Assembly (NCBI GenBank): GCA_964247055.1 | Contig: OZ176052.1 | Coordinates: 3,720,001-3,784,000, forward strand | DNA: 64,000 bases | Direction of reading: 5' to 3' | DNA from: Paragordius varius | Lineage: Eukaryota > Nematomorpha | Shown: positions 1 through 21,285 of the stretch, piece after piece | How the letters are laid out: each line of letters starts with the position of its first letter | Numbering within the stretch: position 1 is the stretch's first letter | Translations under genes and position numbers: made by a program | The notes under the pieces: model-generated | The model's database searches: none | What the model was told of the DNA's origin: nothing | Seen by the model: only the letters and a program-made list of their open reading frames with translations

Positions 1-1549
1 TATGAAATAAACCAAACAATAGGAATGGTATTACGGAGGCAGAAAAATTCTTTAAGTTTAATATTTTATTTATTTTATGAAGGCGATTATCTCAGTTTAT
101 TTAAATGATATGTGTTTAACTGCAAATAGAATTAATCTATTATAAAGTTGCAAGCAGATTTTAAATTAAGCATTATTTCGTACATTAGTTTTAACTATAT
201 AACATTAGTACTATTTTGTATTACGATTTTCTTAGCTAAATCCTAGTTAAATACATAAATTTATGGAAAAAATACTATAATATTCGATAAATTATAAAAA
301 AGTATTTAATCAAAGTAGAGTTATGTGTAAAATCAATCAAAGATAATATAAAAAAATCATTTACCTTGTTGGAATATCCGATAACTTAAAAATTCATGTA
401 TGTTATTGCTGAGGTACAAAGAAACATTATATTTTTAAATACATATTAATTGAGAATCAAGAAAACATATTGGTCAGATAATGTGTTAAAAAATTTGGAC
501 TTAAAAATAATCAAAAAAGATCAAAGGAGCAGGGTTTTATAAGGGTTAATTATCAATCAGTAAAATTTTCGAAAAAAAGATATCTGATTAGTTATCTTAA
601 ATAAATAAATTAATTTCGGCACTTTAACAAATAGCATTGAAAAATTTAGATTATTTATAGATGATTGCAAAAAATGTACGTACCTTTATTTTTATACCAT
701 ATACATGTTTTACTATCTTTTGCATAATATAGACATAGAGTAATAAGAAAAGAAGAGTAAGTACATCTAAAAGCGCATAAAACAAACAGCTAACTAAAAA
801 TAACATAATTATGTTAAAATTGCATTTTTTTAAGGTATATCCTAAACATATTGTTTTTAACAGGTGAAAAGTTAATTATTGAAAAAAGTAATTATAAAAT
901 ATTTGTTGCCATATCAAATATAGTTCCTAAAAACCCATTGATAATAACAACAATTTTTGTTCAGAATTATAAGATATCCTCTTTTTGCGTTAGGAAATAA
1001 TTTATAAAACACGGGATTTGAAACTTACTTATTTTAGTTTATAAATTCAAATATATATTTAATTATTGACCATTTTTAAATTACTTCAACCCAAAATTTT
1101 TAATAATCTATAAATCTACCAAAGAGCAGAAAAACAATTTAGATATCTCCTCTATATTATTTTAAATTTTTTTTACCCTTTGCATACTTTTTCAAATTAA
1201 GAAGCATATACGACATTTATTAATTTTTTTTAAATATATAAACATGGATAAGTGTAAATATATTGTGATATTTAAATTATAAAAATTTGTCTTAAAAAAT
1301 AGGGAGATATTCAATTGTTCAACAAAAGTAATATATAAAAAGTAATGTTTGGAATTACAGAATAAGTGTCATACAAAGATATATTTAAACTGTCGTTATA
1401 AAGGAAAAAAAATAAATTTTACATCATTCCATATATTTAGTAATTTAAATTATATAATATAAAATAAACTTTGATTAAATGTATTGTAATAGTGTTGTTT
1501 TTTATGATTTGAGCCGAATTATGGAAAAAAACCGTAAATTGTTAATTAT
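1..1549. other. Intergenic, no gene seen
   Basis: AT-rich sequence with frequent stops in all frames. I see no splice-bounded conserved coding segment and no clear repeat here. It lies downstream of the minus-strand CLC gene, so it may carry its 3' UTR end and intergenic spacer. Confidence 0.5.
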
Positions 1550-1550
1550 A

Positions 1551-1806
1551 TACCATTTACAAATTCCCCTTTGAACGAATCAAATTCATTCTAAAAATAA
1601 ATTATGTGTTTTTGGGTTTTAACTCATTATTGATATGAAATATATAGTTATGGCTTGGTTTAGCAGTTTTTCAATATTATTTTAATATTAAACACAATTT
1701 CATCTTTTAAAATATAGAAAAATATAGGAAATTTTAATCTTAAAAAACATAATTTGTTTTAGGGTGAATTTGAATTCAAGGATGAATTTGAAGTGTAAAT
1801 GGTGTA
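1551..1806. mobile_element. MITE-like element, family A copy 1
   Basis: It begins taccatttacaaattc and ends gtgtaaatggtgta, an inverted terminal repeat. The arms carry degenerate units of the type tgaacaattcaaattcaccc, and the core has the family-typical 'aataaattatgtgttt' and 'tttagggtgaatttgaatt' segments. It matches four other copies in this window (6383, 12038, 37365, 46690). It lies about 70 bp past the stop codon of the CLC gene. No coding capacity. Confidence 0.7.
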
Positions 1807-1878
1807 TTAGTTATAGTGTGGATTATGATTGTAACGTTTCCAAAAATATGTTGGAATTTTCCGTAGGGCATCATATAG

Positions 1879-10348
<8,470 letters not shown>

Positions 10349-10473
10349 GGAACATATTAAATTAACTAGGGATTATCTTACACATATTATATTAATAAAT
10401 TCACAAGCTCATATGTTTATACTCGCATTCTTTTAACCAATCTACCCTTTGAGAAGGTGAGTATTTTAAGGTA
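10349..10473. promoter_or_regulatory. Short divergent intergenic region, probable bidirectional promoter
   Basis: Only 125 bp separate the start codons of the CLC exchanger (minus, ATG at 10348) and V-ATPase subunit C (plus, ATG at 10474). Core promoter sequence for both genes would have to sit here or inside the genes, unless upstream non-coding exons exist. I see no clear TATA box or named motif. The regulatory role is inferred from geometry. Confidence 0.5.
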
Positions 10474-11784
10474 ATGAGTGAGGATTATTGGTTAATATCT
10501 GCTCCTGGTGAAAAAACATGTCAGCAAACTTGGGAAAAGCTCAATAAAGTCTTACCACAAAATCACATCAGCGAAAACTACAAATTTCACATACCAGATT
10601 TAAAAGTAAATTGTTTTTTTACATAATCGTATCCAATTTAGGTTATTAATTATCCATAAATTTTTTTATTTGCCTATTGAATTTAATAATTTTGATAATA
10701 AATAAGAACCTTACAACAATTATATTTTTTAGATTGGAACACTGGATACATTGGTTGGTTTATCTGATGATTTGACCAAAACTGATACATATATTGAAAA
10801 GTTTACATTAAATATAATTTAAAATTAAATTTTGATTTTTTTAATATATTTTTTATATTATTTTAGTATCACAAAAAAACTGGCACAATACATGATTGAT
10901 ATATATGAAGGGGAAAGATCCAAAATTCCTGAAGTTATGTTAATTCATGGAAGTATAAAAATAAATTTTTCATTAAATTATTAAAAATAAGTTTTTTAAG
11001 TATTTTTCTTTATTAGCTGATATTCATACCTATCTGACTCATTTCCAATGGGATTCAGCCAAATTTCCCACTAAACTTTCTTTGCCATCTCTCACCGAAA
11101 TAATTAACAAGGTTGGTTTTTTTAATTTTTTAAATAGTTTTATTGATATATATAAAGATAAAACATAAAGAAACCATTTTTCCATTTATTCTATATAATT
11201 ACAGTTTTATAAATCAATTTTACTACATCTCTATATTATTTTCCAACAGTTTATTATATTTTAAATCAAGGATTTTTCTTTAAAAATATATTTTATAAAA
11301 AATAATTATGAGATTGCATTCATGTATCATCTTAAGTGTTAAATGTTCTTAATTATAGTCTTAAAATTTGTACATCAATTGATATTTATATGTTTAGAAA
11401 GTGGCTCAAATTGAAAATGAATTCAAGGTGCGTTCCAATCATTACAATAGCCTCAAAAAAGATTTGCAAAACATTGAAAGGAAAAACACGTAAATAATTA
11501 AAAATTTATTAATTTTCATTTTTAACGTAAAAAACTAATTTGTTAGAGTATCCAATTTTTTTTTATTTTTTTATATTGTTTCCTGAATGATAAAAAACCG
11601 ACAATTTATTAATAAAATTAAGAATTTATTATTTTAAATCTAATCAGCTATTTTTCAATCACTTGAAAATTTATTGATCCTTGAAGGCAAATATCCTTCT
11701 TTATACAAAGTTTAATCATATTATCATATTATTTTTTTAAACAAAATCTCGTTTTTTATACTTTCGTTTGTTAATCCCATATTA

Positions 11785-11827
<43 letters not shown>

Positions 11828-14739
11828 TCGTTGATTATAGTGGCAGCTTAATGACCCGAAACTTAAATGACCTTGTTAAGAAAGAACAGTTTGTTATTGG
11901 TTCCGAATATATGGTTACTTTGTTGGTTGTTGTTCCCAAGTAAATTTTGAAATATAAACTTTTTTTCTTAGATAACACATAAAAATTTCAAGAATTAAAA
12001 AATATTATATGTTGATACAACAATTTTCTGGGATATATACCATTTACAGTGCAAATTCACCCTTAAATTCATATTTACCCTAATTTAAATTCACCCTTGA
12101 ACAATTCAAATTTACCCTAAAATAAATTAAGTATTTTTAAAAAATTATTTATATTTTTACAAAATGATTTTGTTTAAAATTAATATGATACTGAAAAATA
12201 AAAAACTATGCCATAAGAATATATTTCTTTTTACTGATGAGTTATATTAGTTCGAAAACATATAATTTATTTTTAGGGTGTATTTGAATTGTTCGAGGGT
12301 GATTTCGAATTGTTCGAGGGTGAAATTGAATTGTAAATGGTATTATATAACCTTATATTTTATTTAGTAAATTATCATATAAAAAGTTATTTGCTTAAAT
12401 TTAAATTAAATGCCACACATAAATTTTGTTAATTTATTATATGATTTATTTGATTGTTTTAGGCATTCCTACAAAGATTGGGAAGATTCGTATGAATCCT
12501 TAACCGATATGGTTGTTCCAAGATCATCAAAGTAATCGTAACTGTTTAATATTTTTTGGTTTAAATGAATATTTTTTAAAATTAAAATATAATTTTATAA
12601 TCATAGATTAGTATACGAGGATGATGAGAATGGCCTTTATACGGTTACAGTATTTCGAAAAATAGCCGATGAATTTAAGCAAAAAGCCCGTGAAAAACGG
12701 TTTTATTTCTTAGAGAATTTTGCAGCAAAAAATTAAAATTATACGGACAAAACTTAAAATTATAATGACATTTTTTTTAAAAAAACACCATACTTTATAT
12801 ATCATGATTTGTTAAATATAACCCATTGTTTTGCAAAGTATGGATGTAAAGATGCATGTTGTATTTTACAACTATAATTAAATATTTAAAATTATTAAAA
12901 AAATATGGTTGTTTTTTCAAAATATTGTTTGTTTTTACATTTTTACGCTTTGTCCGTATAATTTCAATTTATACTAATAAATTTTATATTATAAATTCAT
13001 TACTTTGTCCGTATAATTTTAATTTTTATTGTAATAAATATCAGTATTTATATTTTTACGCTTTGTCCGTATAATATCAAATTTTACTGTAATAAATTTC
13101 ATATTATAAATTTATTAATATACCTTAAAAAGTCATTATAAAATTCTTTATATTGTTATAAAGTATTTATATATTTTAGGTTTACCGTTCGCGATTTTAC
13201 GTTTGATGAAGATTCGATGGCCGCCGGGAAAAATGAATTCACTAAGTTAGCTACTGATGCTAAGAAAGCATATGTAATCTTTTTTTTTCATTCATTTTTA
13301 TGATTATAAAGACAAATTGTAAGAAATAAAAGACTAATATTTTTCATTTGAAAAAAAACCATACTACATTATTAATAGATTAAATTGGAAACAAGAATCA
13401 AATTTATTAATTGAAAAAACTAGTTAAACTTTTTATATTTTGTCCTAATAAATTTAATTTTTTACATGTACAGTAAAAATTCAATTATTTTAGTCCACAT
13501 AATATATATTATAGTCGCCCTTATTACGTTGGTTACAAGTTAATTTTACCGAAACTTTCGTCTCATGGATCCATATTAAAGCTGTCCGCGTATTTGTGGA
13601 ATCTGTCCTTAGGTTATTTTTTTAACTTTTCTCAATGAATTTGGATTAAATAAAAAAAATTTTTCAATAAAAAATTGATTTATATTTCAATCGATTTTAA
13701 CTTATAGATATGGGTTACCAGTCAATTTCATTGCCATCCTCATAAAACCATTGAAAAAGAGTCATAAAAAGGTGCGTGAAATATTATTCCATCTGTTCAA
13801 ACACCTTGATTCATCAACGGCGAATGCACCATCAAAAATATCTGAGGTATGGAAATAAAAAATCATTGCATACTATAACTTTTAACCTTATTTTAAGATT
13901 TGTGTTTTTACCATTCTTAAATTTTTTAATGCATACATTTTAATATCCGATGCAACGTTTTCCATGGAATTTTTCCCTTCAACTCTTTTTTTATAGCCTT
14001 GAGGTAGTTATATATTCAGAGTGATTTAAGATTTGAATATCCTAAAAAGTATTTAAGGTATTAGCATTCAAAAATATGCTTTCTTTAGCCTTATAGGCAC
14101 ATAACACAAACTCAAACTTTCACCATTTTTTTAAATCGCTAAAAAGTGGGCAAATAATTGTATATTATGGTTATAAGATGGAAATCATTTACTTTATTAA
14201 GCTTTTAAGTTGCATTTTATTAGTAAAAACTTGATATTTGTTTATTTTAAAATCAGCTGTTTAGTTCAATTGTCTTTTGGAGCTGTCCCATTCTTAAACA
14301 CTAGAAACAAAACTGTAAAAAAATAAGCTTTTTTAATACAAGAGAACAATGTTTGATAAAAAATTAAACTAAATTAACTAATACAGTAGTTTGTTTACAT
14401 GATTGAACTCTAAATTATAAAACTATCCGTCATTGCGGACAAAACGTGAAAACGCCATGAAGTGTTTGCAATTATTTTTATTGTTTATAAATTTACCCTA
14501 TTTTCACACAAAAATAAAATTAAATTAAAGTAATTCTGGTAAAATAAATATAGAATCTTATTATTTATCTTTGTATAAAATTAAATTATATATAGATTTT
14601 AATACCTTTACCAAAATCAATTTTTTAGGCTGATGAAATGCCAGGACTAAATTATGGACAAAATGAGTACTATCCATACGTCTTTTTTTCAATCACTATT
14701 GGCTATTTGGAAGGGGTTGTTAAAATAAAAAATTCTTGA
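10474..14739 (+). CDS. ATP6V1C-like: V-type H+-ATPase subunit C (V1 sector), 12 exons, 391 aa
   Basis: Exons: 10474-10605, 10733-10800, 10867-10952, 11017-11111, 11398-11489, 11841-11939, 12463-12531, 12607-12699, 13180-13273, 13515-13612, 13708-13846, 14629-14739; 1,176 nt, phases consistent. Subunit C bridges the peripheral stalks of V1 and the membrane sector and controls reversible assembly of the proton pump. Seen: the start [20 protein letters not shown], then [54 protein letters not shown] and YYPYV near the C-terminus, all in the order of animal subunit C (about 382 aa in human). The last ~18 residues after YYPYV diverge from the usual ending; either a lineage-specific tail or an unrecognised final splice. 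Intron 6 holds a (TA)n tract upstream of its exon boundary region and intron 6/7 a MITE. A possible polyadenylation signal (aataaa) is at 15145. Confidence 0.96.
11789..11824. repeat. (TA)n microsatellite
   Basis: Perfect alternating TA run of about 36 bp ending shortly before the acceptor of V-ATPase C exon 6. Confidence 0.9.
12038..12343. mobile_element. MITE-like element, family A copy 3
   Basis: Terminal inverted repeats taccatttacagtgcaaattc and ttgaattgtaaatggta, with cccttgaacaattcaaattt units on the left and inverted 'ttgttcgagggtga' units on the right. The core contains 'aaactatgccataag' and 'tagttcgaaaacat', as in the other copies. It lies in V-ATPase C intron 6 (11940-12462). A TA dinucleotide flanks each end, consistent with a TA target-site duplication (inference). 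Confidence 0.75.
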
Positions 14740-15187
14740 TTTATATTTTTGGCCTTAATACTATTGGAATATGAATGCGAGAAATGCAATGGGCTTAATG
14801 TTTTTGCAAAAAAAAAATAATTTTATTATGAAAAAACGGTGCATTATAAACACTTTCCTAACATAAAAAATCTCTTCACATATTATTTCACTGGAAAGTT
14901 AGGTCGTCGGGAATTTTTTTATTTTATACGATATGTCATATTTATTTATTGTAGTTAATTTTATTATTTTTATTAAAACCATTATCCTTTTTCATACAGG
15001 CAGCAACAAACTTGACATTTTGATTATTAAAAATGAATTTGTATGTTTACCATGTAACGGTTTAATATAAATTATTATTATTATTGATATTATTATATGT
15101 ATCTATATATAAATTTTGAATATTCTGTATGTGCACAACGATGTAATAAATACATTCCGATTTCTAACTTATAATTTGTATGGTGAG
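14740..15187. other. V-ATPase C 3' flank
   Basis: Non-coding AT-rich sequence after the V-ATPase C stop, probably 3' UTR, with aataaa at 15145-15150. No other structure recognised. Confidence 0.4.
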
Positions 15188-15655
15188 TAGTGTTGTGCTG
15201 ACCAAGTCATTTCAGCTGTTTTTTGAAAAATCGCTGGTAATTTTTTATAGAAGAAAATAGTAAGTTATTTTTTAATATATTATAAAAAAATATATAAATA
15301 TTTGAATTTGCTTAATTTTAAATGTTAAACATGCATCCTTAAAACATTAGCATTTAAGCATATCCAGTTATTTCTAAAAAGAAAACAATCCAACTTTTTA
15401 TAAAATATTCAATTATTCCATATATGTGAACTAATAAAATGGAAAAACATTTTATAATTGGATATTTCAGTGATCAAAGAAAGTATAAAAGAAACAGGAA
15501 AAATTCTATTTGAAATATCCAGTATTAAAAGCGAGGTATTTGAAAATTCCGAAGTAATTTAATAATCCAATATCGCATGGTATTTACTTAGGTTAAGTGG
15601 TCATGACCATGGTCTGACCGGACTTTTTTGAAAAAACAGTCAAATGCACAACCTT
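15188..15655. mobile_element. Non-autonomous TIR element, family B copy 1
   Basis: The left end reads agtgttgtgctgaccaagtc and the right end cagtcaaatgcacaacctta, so GTTGTGC and GCACAAC form short inverted ends. A second copy lies at 22863-23529, and both share internal segments such as 'aacatgcatcctta', 'cattagcatttaagcata' and 'ctgaccggacttttttgaaa'. It contains short palindromic 'ggtcatgacc' segments. No coding capacity; hAT-like by its ends, but the superfamily is not settled. Confidence 0.6.
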
Positions 15656-16482
15656 AATGATGAGAGAATATTTGTCTTTTAAAATATTTTATATTAAGCG
15701 CTTCATTTATAAATATTATATTAATTACAAATTATTTTGATAATATTAAATAGATGAAAGATTAATTTGACATATTATTAATAATTGAGGTTTTATTGAT
15801 GCAAATACGTTAGTGGTTTTCTATGGTACTAAATGAGAGGCGAAAGTTAATAATGACCCTTTGTATTCAAATAGATTTGTACTACAGTAATTTGAATAGT
15901 TAATATTTTTGTATAAACCTTTTAATGTTCAAATAATTAGGTTTGAATTAAAAATAAAATTCATATTTCAAATAAAATTAGAAGTGATGTGTAAACCTTT
16001 GCTCAAATATGGTAGACCGAGAGTCTTGCTTGTTGGCACTTAGTATGACACTATTTAGCTGTAAAGATGACATTTCGTAGATATTTTAAATTTTAAAAAT
16101 AGGTAATAAATATGGATATAATTAGAAATTATTTAAAATAAAACTTATAATTTGATCAATCAGTCCTCAATATTTAAATATTTTTATATGGTATTTTCCC
16201 TATGCATTTGAATGTTGGATAGTAGTGTAAAATTTTATTATATTTGTCCCTAAAATTAGCTTTTCGTATCTACAGACCCTTTTTTATACCTTTAATAATT
16301 AATTACATATTCATATTATTAGTTATTTATGCATTCAATTTTTGGAAATACTTCAATACATTTTGAATGCCCAAATATATGTAAATTATAAAAGCTTTTT
16401 AATGACATCTGTCGCTAAAATATTTTACGTGTTATAATTTTATTACTCTTTAATTGTATTTTATTTAAGATATTCCGTTTCT

Positions 16483-19288
16483 ATGAGTTCTATTTCAGCT
16501 GAAGTGCTTTTCCTAATAAATAAAAAGGTAAAATCTAAAAATTATAATATTAAATTTATATATGAAATTTGTGTATTATTTTTATTTGCAGTGGGAAAAT
16601 GGCCATTTATTCTTTGAAAGAAAATCGCCTGTCTCAGGTTAATTTATAACTTTTTTGCTTTGGAAAGAAAACTTTTTAGAAATCGTACATAATTGCCAAT
16701 TAACATTTCCTTTATATAAAAAACTGAAAATTACATATATTTATTTAAAGCCCAGTCTTTCAAAATGTTTCTGCAGCCCGCGAGAAATTTTAAATGCAAA
16801 TTTTTCCGAAATATAAGTACCTAAAGTTTATTTTACAAATATTCTGAATTTTTTCGAATTCTGGCCATGAACTAACAAAAATTATGTTTGAAATCGAATA
16901 AAATATTTGTTAATGCCATAGTTTGTGAATGCATATAAAATGCGGCTCGCGAAGCCATTTATGTTGGACACTCCTGATCTAAAGTATTTATTGGTCCATA
17001 CACAAACTGTTGATTGATATTTGATATTTTCTATTATTTTTGGTTTATAACGGATGTTTTCCAAGTTATAAATTAATAAGTTTGTGGGAACGTATACTGA
17101 AGTCAAAATTATAACTCAAAACTTAGAACCTTTTATAAAAATCGAAAGAGTGTTTTATGATTAACGTATACTAATTAGTTTATGGGCGCAAATTATTTTA
17201 AAAACTCAGTAAGAAGGGTGTTGTTGTCTATATATGAATATAAATAATAAGTTTTGTTGGATAAATTTAGTGTTAAAATTTTTTTATTAAATAATTATTT
17301 ATATAGAACCCGATATTTTATAAAACTAGATTATGGCATTATAAAATTCATTCAAACAAGAGATACTCGGTCTAAGCAAATTAAATCAAATTCAACACTT
17401 GAACGGACTATCTTTCATCACCAATTCTGTGGTTTGGAGTCATGTAAATTAATTTTGCTCATTAACTTTAAGGCATAATATGTAGCATTTTATGAAAAAT
17501 TATGTTCAAAATAATGTTAAATTGCCGATATGTATTTATTTAGTTAGTGTTAAAATACGACAAGAAAAGAATTACTCCACACATTATGCCGTAACATTAT
17601 TTATAAGTAATGAATTTGAATCCACGGATGATTCAATTACTTTCGCTTTAAACAATCCAAATGCTCAAATGTTTTGGTGTCATGAAATTCGTAAAAATTT
17701 TCCCTCTAGTAAATTTTTGATATATTTAAAGATATTAAATCTTTTTGCTTTAAAAATTATATATTAAAAGTTTTACCTGCTGTTATTAAATAAATACATG
17801 ACCTAAGATCACGTTAAATTTTACAGCACCAATCATAGATCTACTTAAATTTTTTAATTTAACTCATAATCTCTAAAAATAAATTTCATACGAAAAAAAA
17901 AACATTTTACAATTTTTAGCTGTACGTTATGTTGGAAGCATTGTATTATCCACAATGATAAAAAAGAAACATCTTCCTTGTTCCATAAGCATGCAATTCG
18001 TTAAAAGTGATAATAAAATAAGTTTTATCACTCTATCGGATGCACTGACAATACAAACGAAAAAAATGAGTAAGAATTCACAACATCCAAAATTGATAGG
18101 ACATTGGTCTGTGGTGAAACAAATTCAAACTTTTTTACAGCTAAATAATTCGCATTTCTGGATACAATTTGTGGGAACTGATAAAAGTAAATTATATATA
18201 TACATATTGCAAAAAATTGTTTCATAATTTTTTATTTTTGTTTGATAATATAGATAAACAAATAAGTTTTCTAATAAATTCCGAAGATGTTTTAACCATT
18301 GCGTCAGATTTAAACATGGTGAGGTACCAAAAAAACGCATCACCACACAGTTTTCACCACAAAAACAATACTGTTAAAGTTAATCAAAGAAATGATTATA
18401 ACATTACAGCAAACAAATATAATGATATTGATGAAGCACTGTTACAAGAAATTTTATACGAACCACAAAGTATGTTTCTTCTCTTTATGCGTAATAAATG
18501 TTAAAATTAATTTATATTAATTTGTAATTAATTATATTTTCCAACTAAATCTATCCATTATTTTGGCAGTGGAAATTATGCGTAAAAATACAAACAATCA
18601 AGGATTCCAGGGATCAATTTTACCAACTCTTGAGGCAAAAAATATTTTTACGACACCAAAAAATGATTATGGTGACAATATTGAATATGAATTAGATCAA
18701 GAAATATATGATGTAACCAAGGATCTACCACCCATGTTACCAACGCCAAAAACTTGCCTAAGCCCTAGTCAATTTTCTCTCCGAAAAATTTCATCTTTAC
18801 ACAGTTTAATTGGTAGTTCGGGTGGACAATGTAACAAAAAGGATTGGAAATCACAAGATAATATTTATGATGATTTCCAAAATTTGCTTCCAAATATTAA
18901 GCGTAAAAATGAAGAGCATTTATCCAATGAACCCAAAGATCAGACTTATGAATTGATGGATTTTAACAGATTGTATAATTTTGATAGAAATAATTCCATA
19001 TATCCGTCCCACGAATATGTTGAAATGAATCCGACAGATATTATACATAAAAAACCAAAAGGTCCAAACATATCAGAAAATAATTTTTCAATAAAACCAT
19101 TTCCACCCTATAATTTTCATAAAATGATGCCAAAAAATACAAAATGTTTGCATATTAACCAATGTTATTTCAAAGATTACATGAAAGCGCATTATGAAAG
19201 TCAAATTCGAAATAAAAACCCATCAAAAACAGCTAAAAATAATTTTTCACTATTAAATTTATTTAAAATATTTTCTAAAAATAGATAA
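16483..19288 (+). CDS. PH-PTB docking/adaptor protein, Dok-like, 7 exons, 523 aa
   Basis: Exons: 16483-16527, 16592-16637, 17330-17443, 17544-17708, 17920-18186, 18254-18469, 18570-19288; 1,572 nt. Exons 3-6 each end with one nucleotide of a codon and each acceptor supplies two, so phases agree throughout. I infer a PH domain (~5-122): GHLFFERKSP, then FCGLES, and a final amphipathic segment with MFWCHEIRKNFP. An IRS-type PTB domain (~124-235) follows: VRYVGSIVLS, CSISMQFVKSDNKISFITL, HFWIQFVG and KQISFLINSED. This layout and the PH/PTB junction resemble Dok proteins, including Dok-7. The C-terminal exon is disordered and tyrosine-rich, with YELM at 18947 and YVEM at 19016, both YxxM motifs of the class bound by PI3-kinase p85 SH2 domains. 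The role would be signalling at a receptor tyrosine kinase. Weak point: exon 1 may be wrong, since a good acceptor (tttcag) lies inside it and the PH start is short. Confidence 0.6.
16751..16976. mobile_element. hAT-like non-autonomous element in adaptor intron 2
   Basis: The right end reads gttggacactcctg and is preceded by 'aaatgcggctcgcgaagcc'; the left end reads cagtctttcaaaatgtttct followed by 'gcagcccgcgag'. These are degenerate forms of the CAGGGGTGTCC..GCGGCCCGCGAG ends common to animal hAT-type MITEs. Flanks atttaaag (16743-16750) and atctaaag (16977-16984) look like an 8-bp target-site duplication with one mismatch. Confidence 0.6.
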
Positions 19289-19950
19289 ATTGCATTTATA
19301 AATTTAAACTTTGGTATTTTCCCATTTACTAAAAATAAATTTTTTATCGGATAAATTTATCAATATATGATATATTTCTTTTGGTGGATTCAATTTTAGT
19401 TTTTTTGCCCTTTTCCATCGTTCTAATCGAGTTATACCAATACAAGGTCCATACTCTTTATTTAGATCAAACTGAATCAATTTATGAGAAATATTCGAGG
19501 ATTTCTAAAATTAAACCCAACTAAAAAACTTTTTCATCCGATATATTCTTTTTTCTAATGGGATAATCGAGGGTAGAATCAAATTTGTGTTGCATTAAAG
19601 AGCAAACGATAGGTAGCTCACATGATTAAAATATTGTATGACTTTCAGGTGTTTCAAATTATGGGCAATTACAATATATTAACATACCATGACTTTTGGG
19701 CTCGTTTTATATCCTAAAGACTATTTAAAATCTAAAATTTAAGAACGAATTTCAAAATATTTTTTTAAGCTTTTTAGGCGCACACATTTTAACAAATGTA
19801 AAATAAAAAAATTTTATCTCAAACTTTCGTGGCCATTTTTCTATATTTTTTAATTATGGTTAAAAATTTAAAATTAATATTCCAATATGGGGTAGTCTTA
19901 TATACCAAAGCGATCTAAAATTTGAATAACTTAAAAAATGTTTAAGGTAT
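19289..19950. other. Intergenic repeat-derived sequence
   Basis: No gene seen. Contains fragments related to the dispersed family found again near 13950-14450, 20500-21100 and 41900-42300, such as 'cctaaagcgatctaaaattt'-like stretches. Confidence 0.35.
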
Positions 19951-20503
19951 ACAACACATTCATTTTAGTCCTTCGATTCAAATTGAGTTAGGTAAATACC
20001 CCATGCCTGTTTAAAATTAAATTTTTTAAAAAATATGGAAGGGCTCAAAGCCATGGCAAAATTTTGCTTTTATATAACATTAATAACCCGAAATATAAAA
20101 AAATTTGATTCAATAATACTTGATATTACTTATTTTGAGCTAAAACTGAAAGGTAAAAATTTAGTCAACGTGACATGTGTGCAAAGGTAAAATTATAAAT
20201 AATACAAATTAAACCGCTTTTTTATTTCTATCAATGTTAGATGTAATTTAAATAAATTAGCTTCGATTTTACCCTTAAAATTAAATGAAGATTATATTTC
20301 GCAAAAATTTGTAAAATAAAAATGGCGTCGAAGTAGTTTGACATGAAACTTTTTTTCAAAACAAAATTTTTTAAGATATTCTAGCTTATTTATATAATTT
20401 TTATTAGGATAGAAGCATAAATTTAAATTAGGACCGTTTCCTTAAGTAGTTTTTATCAAATTTTAACTTTAATTTAGTCTGGGGTATTTAGATACCCCAA
20501 ATT
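19951..20503. repeat. Direct repeat copy 1 (~550 bp)
   Basis: Begins acaacacattcattttagtc and includes 'atgcctgtttaaaattaaat', 'caacgtgacatgtgtgca' and 'aaaatggcgtcgaagtagtt'. It ends in tggggtatttagatacccca, a 20-bp near-perfect palindrome. The same segments recur in the same order 1,335 bp downstream. Diverged and non-coding. Confidence 0.75.
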
Positions 20504-21285
20504 AAATCGAAGTGTTAAATTTCTCTAGTCTTTCAGGCGCAAAGTATAAAGTTTTTTAAAATGCATATAAAATACTCATGTTCAATTATTTTGATGCCTT
20601 CTATAAATTTTCTTAAATCGCTAACTGGCATGATTGTATATATTATGGTCAGAAAATGTAAATAATTAAGTTTAAAAAACATTCAAACTACATTTTACCA
20701 GCAAACCTGATATATTTTGACTTCTCAATTGTTTGTTTTAATCGTGCTTTAGATCAATTTTAGACTCCAGAATTTAGAAAACTAAATAAAATATTAGCTT
20801 TTTTATCCAATTAATGAGCACAATGTTTTATAATTAAATTTAAAAAATTTTTAAACTGCATTACGAAATTGTGGAAAACTACCCAAGGTAAACTAGGAGA
20901 AAAACTAAAAAGGTAATGAGATATTAACTTAAATTCAGGCTTTTATATGATTTTATTAGCTGTTAGTTTGGATCGTGTTTCATAGTTGTCCTAATTTTAG
21001 ACTCTAGAAGTCACAAAACTGTGAAAAATATTTTTTATTTAGTACATGAGAACAATGTTTAAATAAATTTTAATTATATATAAAATATTACCTACCATAT
21101 TTACAAAATGGGCTTTGGAATATAAAATTACCCCCATATTAACTGGGATATAAATGGGAAAATGTTATGAATGTTAAGTTACTACTGTGACACCCGGAAA
21201 GAAATAAGTGTACGATGTAGCAGCTCTGTTTGAAAAGAATTTCGGAAAATATCGAAATTGTAAAAGGCAATATTAACACTTGGAT
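20504..21285. repeat. Spacer between direct repeats, dispersed-family fragments
   Basis: Contains two tandem-like copies of 'ctccagaattt.agaaaactaaa ... cacaatgttt' type sequence near 20690-20900 and 20940-21100. These also match 14270-14400, 42790-42900 and 51660-51800. No coding region seen. Confidence 0.45.

Noticed and set aside
12856-13074. Open frame of 72 aa, very Phe/Tyr/Leu-rich
   Set aside because: Lies wholly in V-ATPase C intron 8 and reflects T-rich sequence; contains repeated 'ctttgtccgtataat' rather than coding signal.
18028-18346. Minus-strand open frames opposite the adaptor gene
   Set aside because: Antisense shadows of exons 5 and 6, which have phase-consistent splice sites on the plus strand.
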